Assembly (NCBI GenBank): GCA_964499285.1
Contig: CAZCLA010000024.1
Location: 1 to 49,793 of the forward strand
Reading direction: 5' to 3'
DNA length: 49,793 nt
Source of the DNA: JAGFIY01 sp964499285
GTDB taxonomy: Bacteria; Bacteroidota; Ignavibacteria; Ignavibacteriales; Melioribacteraceae
Below the pieces are notes generated by a model. That model worked only from the letters and a program-made list of their open reading frames with translations, was not told where the DNA came from and did not search any database. Made by a program: the position numbers and the translations under genes. Numbering within the stretch: the first letter of the stretch is position 1; each line of letters starts with the position of its first letter. Of this stretch, positions 32,518-39,669 are shown in pieces.

Positions 32518-34104
32518 TTAATTTATTGGTAAATAGATTTTAAATGCAGCGCCTTTGTTTTCTTCACTTTCCACAGAAATTTTTCCTTCGTGGTTTTCAA
32601 TTATACCGTAGACTATCGAAAGACCTAATCCGACTCCTTTTCCTTCGTGCTTTGTTGTAAAGAACGGTTCAAAAATTCTGCTTTGAGTTTCGGCGGACAT
32701 TCCTTTCCCGTTGTCTTTGATCAGAATCAAAACCTGTTTTTGAAGTTTGTTATAATGGGATTCAACAACTATATGTCCGTCTCTTTCAATTGCTTCGACT
32801 GAGTTAAGAAGTAATGCAAGTAAAGCTTGTTTTATTTGATTTCCATCAACAAGTACTTCGGGTAAATTTTCTTCGAGATTTTTTTCAAGCCGTATATTGT
32901 TTATTTTAAGGTGATGTTCAACAAGCATCAACGAGTTTTCTATAAGCGTATTAAGATCGTTCAAGCGTTTTTCTGCCCTTTCTTTTTTGCTGAAAACGAG
33001 CAGATTTTTAATAATGTTGCCGCAGCGGTCGCTTTCGGATTCTATCATTTTTAAATTTTTCAATATCGTCTGGCGTTCTTCTCCATCAAGATATTCTTTG
33101 CTTAATTTCCTTTGAATAAGCTTGCTGTAAGTCAGGATACCTGCTAAAGGATTATTCAGCTCGTGAGCAACTGTTGCTGAAAGTTTGCCAAGAGATGCCA
33201 TTTTTTCGATTTGAACAATACGCTGCTGAGTCTTTTTTAACTCTTCTGTTTTGCTTTTAACTCTTGATTCAAGTTCATCCGACCAAGCCGTTATTTCTTC
33301 TTGAGCTACTTTTAATTCTTCCGTCATCTTGTTAAAGGCTTCGGCAAGATATTTCATCTCGTCGTTCATCGAAAGACTAATTTTATAATCCAGATTACCG
33401 GCAGAAATCTGGCGAGTGGCTTCGGTTAATTTTCTAACCGGAATATGAACCAAGAAGAAAAGAAGTGTACCTGCGCTGAGAGCCATTACGATTGTAATTA
33501 AAAAATTATCTCGCAGCAGACTTTCTTTTTCAGCAGCAATTATTTCGTCGCTTTCTTTAAGGGAGAGTATTACGTCGAAAGTACCTAATATTTTTTGCTC
33601 TGGTTCATGATAATGGCACTCGCTGTTCCAGCAGGATCTTTCATTTTTTATGGAGGCAACGACGCCGAGAAATCTTTCTTTTTTTGTGTCCTCAAAAATT
33701 CTGATTCTGTCAGCAGTCTGGGGTTCGGTTAAAATCCGGTTTTCACTTGGATGGCACATAAAGCATGATTCGTTCTTCATATCAACTGTTTTGTTTTTTT
33801 CATCTTTGCTTGTTGAGAAAACGATTGTGCCTTGCTTGTTGTAGATGCGGATTTTTTCTATTCCTTTTTGCTCCGCAATTTTATCGATGATATGATATGT
33901 GTCCTCTTTAAAATTAGCGAGCATCGATTTGTGTGTCGATGCTCGTATAAGTTCGCTTACTCTGTTTCCGAAATCCGCAATCAGTCTTTCATAGTTCGAC
34001 TGCTGGTAGTTTATATGAATAAGAGTTACGGTTGTTGTTAAAATCAACATCAATAGTGTAATCAATATAAAGATTCTAAAACCTATTAACCGTAGTACTC
34101 TCAT
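32518..34104 (-). CDS. Histidine kinase with periplasmic c-type heme motifs
   Basis: 528 residues. A transmembrane helix at about 8-30 and another at about 201-222 enclose a periplasmic sensor domain. That domain contains C114-F-M-C117-H118, a standard CxxCH heme c motif, and C158-x4-C163-H164, a longer CxxxxCH motif. Both suggest covalent heme, so the sensor may respond to redox state, NO or O2. Further parts are a HAMP linker (about 222-275), a coiled coil, the phosphoacceptor H314 in VAHELNNP, and an ATPase domain with NSVEAIE, DNGKG and GKGVGLGLSIV. It precedes the sigma54 regulator by 9 bases. The two putative heme sites are seen; heme attachment and signal are inferred. Confidence 0.92.
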   Translation of the reverse strand: MRVLRLIGFRIFILITLLMLILTTTVTLIHINYQQSNYERLIADFGNRVSELIRASTHKSMLANFKEDTYHIIDKIAEQKGIEKIRIYNKQGTIVFSTSKDEKNKTVDMKNESCFMCHPSENRILTEPQTADRIRIFEDTKKERFLGVVASIKNERSCWNSECHYHEPEQKILGTFDVILSLKESDEIIAAEKESLLRDNFLITIVMALSAGTLLFFLVHIPVRKLTEATRQISAGNLDYKISLSMNDEMKYLAEAFNKMTEELKVAQEEITAWSDELESRVKSKTEELKKTQQRIVQIEKMASLGKLSATVAHELNNPLAGILTYSKLIQRKLSKEYLDGEERQTILKNLKMIESESDRCGNIIKNLLVFSKKERAEKRLNDLNTLIENSLMLVEHHLKINNIRLEKNLEENLPEVLVDGNQIKQALLALLLNSVEAIERDGHIVVESHYNKLQKQVLILIKDNGKGMSAETQSRIFEPFFTTKHEGKGVGLGLSIVYGIIENHEGKISVESEENKGAAFKIYLPIN

Positions 34105-34170
34105 CTTGCACCTGTTTCCTATTCCAAATGTAGAAACTTTCTACAACAAAATAAAGATATAACTATCTTT

Positions 34171-34869
34171 TTATTCGGTCAATAGGTATTCTTTTACTAA
34201 TTTATCCCAGTTCTCAGAATCTATCTCACGTGCAAATCCTGGAATAATTTTACCACCATCTTGAAGAACAAGGTCTGGAGTTCCTGTCATCTTCTGGTTA
34301 ATAGATCTGACGGTTTCTTTAAGCCAGGCCATTGCAACGCTTCCTCTCAGAAGGTTTGTTGCGTCCTTCGCGAAATTTTCCGCATCCATTTTAAGAAGCC
34401 AGCCGTCAGTGTATGGTGATGTTGTCACAAGTTCTGGGTTAGCAAGTACTTTCTCATTTATTTCAATAACTCTGCCGCTTACCGGTGCAAGAACCGAAAG
34501 CTTCTTTCCGTTTACCATAAGGTCAATTGTGCTTCTGCCTTGCTGTAATTGTTGTCCTACTTTAACAGGGACAACAGAACTTGGAACACCGATAAGTTTG
34601 CTTGCAAAATCATCTAATCCGATTTTAATCTTGTTGTTTGATTCAACTGCGGCCCAAGCATGTCCTTGATGATAAAAGTAATCCCGTGCTAATTGAAACC
34701 AGGAAACGAGGGTTAGCTTGAGATCCTCAACAATTGCGGGTGCTGTCTTAAGTAACGGTTTTCCATTTATATATCGCAAAAAGAAAACGAAAGTAATTAA
34801 GAAGAAGATTACCGTTAAATAAGTCGCTCCTTTTGATGCAAACAGATCTACATATTCAAATTTTTCCAT
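34171..34869 (-). CDS. Membrane-anchored GcvH-like protein lacking the lipoyl lysine (copy 2)
   Basis: 232 residues: a membrane helix at about 17-32 and a GcvH-like domain from about residue 67 (YHQGHAWAAVE, KIGLDDFASKLIG, VLAPVSGRVIEIN, ELVTTSPYTDGWLLKM). A C-terminal extension ends DLVLQDGGKIIPGFAREIDSENWDKL. In the equal-length alignment with the glycine cleavage H protein the lipoylated Lys corresponds to Gly121 (NGKKL), and two lysines follow at 122-123. True lipoylation is therefore doubtful. It is not part of a glycine cleavage system here; no P- or T-protein is near. It lies 12 bases after the HybB-like gene, with GGAG before its ATG. The role is unknown, probably structural or electron-linked in the membrane complex. 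Confidence 0.8.
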   Translation of the reverse strand: MEKFEYVDLFASKGATYLTVIFFLITFVFFLRYINGKPLLKTAPAIVEDLKLTLVSWFQLARDYFYHQGHAWAAVESNNKIKIGLDDFASKLIGVPSSVVPVKVGQQLQQGRSTIDLMVNGKKLSVLAPVSGRVIEINEKVLANPELVTTSPYTDGWLLKMDAENFAKDATNLLRGSVAMAWLKETVRSINQKMTGTPDLVLQDGGKIIPGFAREIDSENWDKLVKEYLLTE

Positions 34870-34881
34870 TTATCTAGTCTC

Positions 34882-36126
34882 CTATGATGCCGATGTAATT
34901 GATATTTTTTCTTTTCTGCTTTCTTGTTTTTCGTTGAGTACTGGCATTCTTACAACAATCCATCGCAGAACAACAATTTCTAAGAAAATAACTGCAAGTG
35001 TCAGTTCAATCTCCTGCCAACTTGGATAATATCTTTCTGGCAAGTTCCAGTTAAATGCTATAATCGTAACATTTAATCTGTTGATAACTATGCCTATCAA
35101 TGTCAAAATTGCTGCGGCACGTATTAAATTGCCTTTTCTGTGTCTAACACTATATGTGTACATTGCCATCGGCAATAAAGTAAAGAAGAGCATTTCTGAA
35201 ACGTACCATAAGCCGAGAGGTGTATCGAGGTAATGCATGCTGTGACTGTGAAAGAGAACAACAATTTTTAGGAAGAAATAAACATACATTACGATTGCGC
35301 AAATTTTTCCAAGTCCGAAGACAATATCGTTGTGTGTATGATGATGTTCGGGACTGATTAAATTTCCGAAAACACGTTTACTTATACTTCCTTCAACTAT
35401 TACCATCGAAAGACCGGCAAAAATACTCGATACGAAAAATAATATCGGAATAAATTCCGTGTACCAGAGAGGATGAAGTTTACTCTTTGTCATAAGGAAT
35501 AAAGCTCCAAGACCAGCCTGGTGAAGCGTCGAAAGAGTGATACCGATAATTACAGTTGCAAAAGTAATTCCGTGCAGCCATTTCTTAAGTTTTTTGGAAC
35601 CAAACCATTCAGCAATTGCTGGAGAAAATTCCAAAAATTCAGCAATCATGTATAACATAAAATGCCAAGCAACTAAGAACATGACCGAATTCATACCAAG
35701 GGAATTACCAATAATTGGGTTTATTACATTCCAAGGTTTACCTAAGTCGAGAAGAAGAGCTCCTGCATAAAACATATATGAAAGTAAACCGTTCAGCACA
35801 GTGATTCGGACAATTGATTCGTACTTTTTCATTCGGAGTATGTAAACCATAAAAGTTATGACATAAGCACCGCCTGCAAATGCAACCCCGGTTATAACGT
35901 CAAATCCGATCCAAAGTCCCCACGGATATTCTTGAGATAAATTAGTTACCGAACCAAGTCCGTCTTTGAACCTAAAGAAAGCAAGCACTGCTCCTAAGAA
36001 AATAATTGTAGCAGCAATAAAGTTGAAAGGTGTAAGAAGTTTTCCCTTCGGTTTTAATTCATTTAGAAAGAATTTCAAGAAATTCTTCGCGTCGCGTTTA
36101 AGGTCTTTTTTCATATTATTCTTCAT
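34882..36126 (-). CDS. hybB: HybB/NrfD-type quinone-interacting membrane subunit
   Basis: 414 residues from the ATG at 36126, chosen because GAGGTGG lies just upstream; a TTG further up would overlap the FeS gene more, and a later ATG (36114) has no such site. The protein has about ten transmembrane helices and follows E. coli HybB closely: LGSVTNLSQEYPWGLWIGFDVITG, NSVMFLVAWHFMLYMIAEFLEFSPAI, TLHQAGLGALF, KLHPLWYTEFIPILFF, and YYPSWQEIELTLAVI near the end. HybB-type subunits exchange electrons and protons with menaquinone and bind a HybA-type ferredoxin. The HybA-like gene is directly upstream and overlaps by 11 bases. No hydrogenase subunits are in the window, so the partner enzyme is unknown. 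Confidence 0.92.
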   Translation of the reverse strand: MKNNMKKDLKRDAKNFLKFFLNELKPKGKLLTPFNFIAATIIFLGAVLAFFRFKDGLGSVTNLSQEYPWGLWIGFDVITGVAFAGGAYVITFMVYILRMKKYESIVRITVLNGLLSYMFYAGALLLDLGKPWNVINPIIGNSLGMNSVMFLVAWHFMLYMIAEFLEFSPAIAEWFGSKKLKKWLHGITFATVIIGITLSTLHQAGLGALFLMTKSKLHPLWYTEFIPILFFVSSIFAGLSMVIVEGSISKRVFGNLISPEHHHTHNDIVFGLGKICAIVMYVYFFLKIVVLFHSHSMHYLDTPLGLWYVSEMLFFTLLPMAMYTYSVRHRKGNLIRAAAILTLIGIVINRLNVTIIAFNWNLPERYYPSWQEIELTLAVIFLEIVVLRWIVVRMPVLNEKQESRKEKISITSAS

Positions 36127-36991
36127 CTTCCACCTCTTCAGTTTTTTTGCTTTTCCACTTAGCTGCTGCGGCAATTCCTAAAAGGAACGGCGGAAGCAGT
36201 GTTTCGATTACGGGAACTCCATGTAAAAATCCGGTAGTTGTTTTGGGAAGAGCTTCCGTATCCAATTCGGTGTTGAATCCAAGCTCTTCAAACGGAACCG
36301 GAGAAATGTAGAGATAAGAAGTTCCGCCGACAACATCCTCACCGTAAATTTCGTGATGGTAATCGTCCGGATTTTGATAAATTCTTCTCTTTGCTTCTTC
36401 AAGAAGTTCGCGTCTTGTACCGAAGACCAAAGCTTCGTTCGGGCAATTCTCAACGCAGGCAGGAAGTTCGCCTTCTTTCAATCTTTCGGAACACATTGTG
36501 CATTTTTTAATATTCGGATTGTTGCTGCCGTATTCAAACTTAGGAATGTGGAAAGGACAAGAGACCATACAGAATCTGCATCCCATGCATTTATCCGCAT
36601 GCCAAATCACAGGTCCCTCTTTTGTTTTTTCCATAGCGTTTGTTAAACAAGCGGCGGCACAAGCCGGCTGGTTGCAATGCATACATTGCTTTTTGACGTA
36701 AACTTCACCTTTCGAGGTTTCATATGCATTGATCACAGTTAGTTGATCAACAGACGTCTTTCTTTCGACATTAACTTCAAAATCGCCCGGTTCGAAATCG
36801 GGATTTCCGTTTGCCTCCAAGCAAGCATATTCACAGCTTTGGCAGCCTTCGCAGCGGGTGATATCAATAAGAATTGCTTTAAACTCCTTTTTGTCGCTGG
36901 GTTTGCTTGATCCTGGTTTCGATTTAGCCGTAAGCGGTATAGTCGAGAGCCCGATCAAGGAAACAGTTTTAACAAAACTTCGTCTATCCAT
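36116..36991 (-). CDS. hybA: HybA-like Tat-exported 4x[4Fe-4S] ferredoxin subunit
   Basis: 291 residues starting at the ATG at 36991, preceded by GGGAG at 8 bases. An upstream TTG (37036) is rejected because the Tat signal starts here: MDRRSFVK. Sixteen cysteines make four [4Fe-4S] sites: CEGCQSCEYAC, CMHCNQPACAAAC, CMGCRFCMVSC and CTMCSERLKEGELPACVENC. A C-terminal helix (VIETLLPPFLLGIAAAAKW) anchors it to the membrane, as in HybA. The protein would carry electrons in the periplasm between a catalytic partner and the HybB-like quinone site. The gene is the second of the run, behind the first GcvH-like gene (41 bases). Confidence 0.92.
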   Translation of the reverse strand: MDRRSFVKTVSLIGLSTIPLTAKSKPGSSKPSDKKEFKAILIDITRCEGCQSCEYACLEANGNPDFEPGDFEVNVERKTSVDQLTVINAYETSKGEVYVKKQCMHCNQPACAAACLTNAMEKTKEGPVIWHADKCMGCRFCMVSCPFHIPKFEYGSNNPNIKKCTMCSERLKEGELPACVENCPNEALVFGTRRELLEEAKRRIYQNPDDYHHEIYGEDVVGGTSYLYISPVPFEELGFNTELDTEALPKTTTGFLHGVPVIETLLPPFLLGIAAAAKWKSKKTEEVEDEE

Positions 36992-37032
36992 TATAATTCT
37001 CCCAATATTTGTATTTTCATTATTCAGTTTTT

Positions 37033-37680
37033 TCAAAAATATTTTTCTTTAATAACTTCCCAATCTTCTTCGCTGATTTTGGTAATGAAATTATCTACAA
37101 GCTCACCGCCGTCATTAAGATAACTTCCACTAGCATAACCAAGAAGATCATCGAAAAGTTTTTGGTTAACAAACTGTGATTGCTGAAATTTCATGAGGTT
37201 CTTTAATTCTCTTTTAAGATTTCGCGGTTTAAGTTTGATTACCCAAGAATCGGAGGCTTTTTTTGCTGAAACAGATTCCGATTTAACTCCTTGATTAACC
37301 GAAATAACTTTTCCGGAAATTGGGGATACTTGCGATATGGTTCTTCCTTCCTGTCCGATATCCCAAAGTTGATCTCCCTGTTCGATATTATGCCCGACAG
37401 CAGAATTAACTTTAATTGAAACATTCGGGGAAAAAACCTTCGAAATAAAGTTGTCAAATCCGACATATGCATATTCATCTTCAACTAGTACCCAGCTGTG
37501 TGTTGGATGATAATATTTAAGATCATCTTTCCCTATTGAAACAAGGGCTTTATCGGGGTCGAGGAAAAGAGGTCCCGATCGTTTTACGACCAGCTTTTCC
37601 TGACGTTTTTCCTCTTTTCGCAGAAAAAAATCGATTGTGAGGAAAACGATTAACGATAAAATTAAAATTGCAACAACCAT
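37033..37680 (-). CDS. Membrane-anchored GcvH-like protein lacking the lipoyl lysine (copy 1)
   Basis: 215 residues from the ATG at 37680, which has AAAGGAG at the right distance; an upstream ATG at 37740 lies beyond the sigma54 promoter and is rejected. A membrane helix at 2-20 is followed by a GcvH-like domain at about 58-140 (YYHPTHSWVLVE, YVGFDNFISKVF, QVSPISGKVISVN). The lipoyl-lysine position is Gly112 (EGRTI), and no lysine lies near. The C-terminal extension (YLNDGGELVDNFITKISEEDWE) matches that of copy 2 in pattern. It is the first gene of the run, directly behind the sigma54-type promoter. The pair brackets the FeS and NrfD-type genes, which suggests one membrane complex. Confidence 0.8.
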   Translation of the reverse strand: MVVAILILSLIVFLTIDFFLRKEEKRQEKLVVKRSGPLFLDPDKALVSIGKDDLKYYHPTHSWVLVEDEYAYVGFDNFISKVFSPNVSIKVNSAVGHNIEQGDQLWDIGQEGRTISQVSPISGKVISVNQGVKSESVSAKKASDSWVIKLKPRNLKRELKNLMKFQQSQFVNQKLFDDLLGYASGSYLNDGGELVDNFITKISEEDWEVIKEKYF

Positions 37681-37713
37681 TTTATTCTCCTTTGTGTTGT
37701 TTGCAAATGATGA

Positions 37714-37730
37714 ATCAATAGAAGTGCCAA
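37714..37730 (-). promoter_or_regulatory. Sigma54-type promoter of the GcvH-HybAB-like operon
   Basis: Minus-strand TTGGCAC-N5-TTGAT: a perfect -24 element (37724-37730) and a -12 element (37714-37718) with the usual TTGC changed to TTGA. It ends 33 bases before the ATG at 37680, giving a short leader. A sigma54 activator is encoded in the same run. Confidence 0.65.
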
Positions 37731-37744
37731 ATTCCAGCATTTTC

Positions 37745-37771
37745 TTAACTTGTTGTTTTATAAGAAGTTAA
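37745..37771. promoter_or_regulatory. Dyad upstream of the sigma54 promoter (possible enhancer)
   Basis: Perfect 7-base arms TTAACTT and AAGTTAA, 13 bases apart, centred about 35 bases upstream of the -24 element. Could be an activator or bending-protein site. Confidence 0.4.
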
Positions 37772-37794
37772 CCGAAAGGGAGACTGTTCGATGA

Positions 37795-37820
37795 TTGAAA
37801 CGCAATGATGCGAATTTCAA
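37795..37820. promoter_or_regulatory. Second dyad upstream of the sigma54 promoter (possible enhancer)
   Basis: Arms TTGAAA and TTTCAA with 14 bases between, centred about 80 bases upstream of the -24 element, the usual range for an NtrC-family enhancer. Confidence 0.35.
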
Positions 37821-37935
37821 CAACATCTTGATGGTTGGACTTAAATCATTATAAATAAACAAATTAGCGGTGTTGCAATATTCATCATATTGAGGAATAT
37901 TTCTACACCATTATTTTGCTACTTTTCGTACGCTT

Positions 37936-38874
37936 TTAAGCCTTTGTGCTTACCAATTCGCCTTTTTGTTTAAGCATTTTCTGAGGGATTGATTGTTCAA
38001 TAAGTGATTTGAAAGCATCAATCATATTTTTTTTGAGGTGATTCCGCTGGACAATTAAACTAACTTCTCTTTGAGGATAAAAATCATCGAATGGTTTTAC
38101 CATAGGATTTTTTTCTTTGGAAAGATTACCGAGTGCAAGTTCTGGGATAATAGTCATACCTTCTCGAGTATCAACAATCTTCATTAAAGCATCTATTGAG
38201 TGGCTTTCATAATAGAAATCTTTTGAAGAATTCTTTCGCATTTTTGCCGAGCAGATATTAATTACCTGGTTGCGAAAACAGTTTCCTTCTTTTAAAAGCC
38301 AAACATCGTCGAGTGATATTTCATATGAAGAAATTTTCTTTTTCTTATAAAGTGTGTGATTTTGCGAAGTGTATGCGAACAAATCTTCGTAGAACAAAGG
38401 AAAGGTTTTCATTCCCTGAACATCAAAAGGCGTTACGATTATTCCGGCATCAAGTTCTCTTTCTTTAAGTGCGGAAATTATATCTTCAGTAACTATTTCT
38501 TTTATTTCAAGTTTAATTTCCGAATAGTTCTTCGTGAACTTATTTATAAAAAACGGGACCAAATACGGCGCCACCGTCGGTATAATACCAATTCGTAAAT
38601 TTCCCTTCAGTTGTTTTTGGGATTGCGAGACTATATCCTTTAATCTGCTTATTTCTTTTATAATTATTCTGCTCTGCTCAATCAACTCTACACCGATTTC
38701 AGTAGGGATTATCGGCTTTTTTGTTCGGTCAAAAATTTTTACTCCCAGTTCTTCTTCCAAATTTTTTATTTGAATTGTTAATGCAGGCTGTGTTATGAAA
38801 AGTTTATCGGCTGCCGATTTATAGTTTCTCTGCTTGTTTAATTCAAGCAGATATTCAAGTTGTTGCAAATTCAT
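37936..38874 (-). CDS. oxyR: OxyR-type LysR-family regulator
   Basis: 312 residues. The N-terminal LysR helix-turn-helix (NLQQLEYLLELNKQRNYKSAA, FITQPALTIQIKNLEEELG) is followed by a periplasmic-binding-protein-like effector domain. The redox cysteines align exactly with the known OxyR pair: Cys199 and Cys208 (LLKEGNC199F ... NIC208). OxyR is activated by H2O2 through a disulfide between these residues. The gene is divergent from dps, a classic OxyR target, with a perfect dyad just ahead of its own ATG (38885-38910). It therefore probably controls dps and itself. It also lies next to the sigma54-controlled run, but that has its own regulator. Confidence 0.9.
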   Translation of the reverse strand: MNLQQLEYLLELNKQRNYKSAADKLFITQPALTIQIKNLEEELGVKIFDRTKKPIIPTEIGVELIEQSRIIIKEISRLKDIVSQSQKQLKGNLRIGIIPTVAPYLVPFFINKFTKNYSEIKLEIKEIVTEDIISALKERELDAGIIVTPFDVQGMKTFPLFYEDLFAYTSQNHTLYKKKKISSYEISLDDVWLLKEGNCFRNQVINICSAKMRKNSSKDFYYESHSIDALMKIVDTREGMTIIPELALGNLSKEKNPMVKPFDDFYPQREVSLIVQRNHLKKNMIDAFKSLIEQSIPQKMLKQKGELVSTKA

Positions 38875-38884
38875 AGTTGTTATA

Positions 38885-38910
38885 AAATTTATTTATGAGC
38901 AAATAAATTT
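38885..38910. promoter_or_regulatory. Dyad in the oxyR-dps intergenic region
   Basis: Perfect 10-base arms AAATTTATTT and AAATAAATTT, 6 bases apart, 11 bases before the oxyR ATG and about 90 before dps. It is the best candidate OxyR site. A TTGATT ... TACCTT pair with 17-base spacing (38919-38947) is a weak promoter guess for dps. Confidence 0.55.
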
Positions 38911-38997
38911 AATAAATTTGATTTATGGTTGTCAAATCCATACCTTAGAACCGATCACAGTTGTACGACAAAAGCTAATAATAATAAGGAGATAAAG

Positions 38998-39471
38998 ATG
39001 AATAATAATAAGATAGGCTTAACGACTCAATATGCAGAGATGCTCTCGGATGCATTGAACAGACTGCTTGCAGATTATCAGATTTACTACCAAAATCTTC
39101 GAGGACTTCATTGGAATATTAAAGGTAGACAATTTTTTACTCTTCATAGCAAATTCGAAGGATTTTATAATGAGGCTGCGGAAACAATAGATGAAATCGC
39201 CGAAAGAATCTTAATGCTTGGAAGCGTTCCTTATCATTCTTTTGAGGACTATACAAACAACGCAAAGTTGAAAGCCGTTAAAAATGTGACGGAGGGTGAA
39301 CAATCGGTGAAAGTTGTTTTGGATAACATGCAGTCAATTCTTGAATCTGCAAGAGAGATATTCAAGAAAGCCGGTGAAATTGATGAAGAAGGCACCGCTT
39401 CTATGATGAGTGATTTAATTTCGTACCACGAGAAAAATATCTGGATGCTTTCAGCATGGCTCGGTGAATAA
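38998..39471 (+). CDS. dps: Dps ferritin-like DNA-binding/iron storage protein
   Basis: 157 residues from the ATG at 38998, which has an AAGGAG ribosome site; an in-frame start at 38929 is not needed. The ferroxidase ligands are spaced exactly as in E. coli Dps: His38, His50, Asp65 and Glu69 (HWNIKG, LHSKFE, TIDEIAERI). Dps forms a 12-mer that oxidises Fe(II) with H2O2 and protects DNA. The N-terminal tail (MNNNKIG) is short with one Lys, so DNA binding through it would be weak. It is divergent from oxyR with a large dyad between, which predicts peroxide induction. Confidence 0.93.
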   Translation: MNNNKIGLTTQYAEMLSDALNRLLADYQIYYQNLRGLHWNIKGRQFFTLHSKFEGFYNEAAETIDEIAERILMLGSVPYHSFEDYTNNAKLKAVKNVTEGEQSVKVVLDNMQSILESAREIFKKAGEIDEEGTASMMSDLISYHEKNIWMLSAWLGE

Positions 39472-39669
39472 TCATCATTATATATGATTTATTAAGAGTA
39501 AATAATAACAATTAGTCCTAAGCAGTTTCGAGATGGGAAAAAATATTTGGGGAAGTAAATAATAATCCTCATTTTGAAACTGCGGGACTTTTTTTTCAAA
39601 TATCCCGTCATAAATAAGATAAGTTCACTTCAATTCCGTAATTTTGCACTTATCATTTCGGACTCAGAA

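Noticed and set aside
34882..36991. A complete NiFe hydrogenase operon
   Set aside because: Only HybA-like and HybB-like subunits are present; no large or small hydrogenase subunit or maturation gene is in the window.
34171..37680. Calling the two GcvH-like genes glycine cleavage H proteins
   Set aside because: They have a membrane helix, lack the lipoyl lysine, and no P-, T- or L-protein gene is near.
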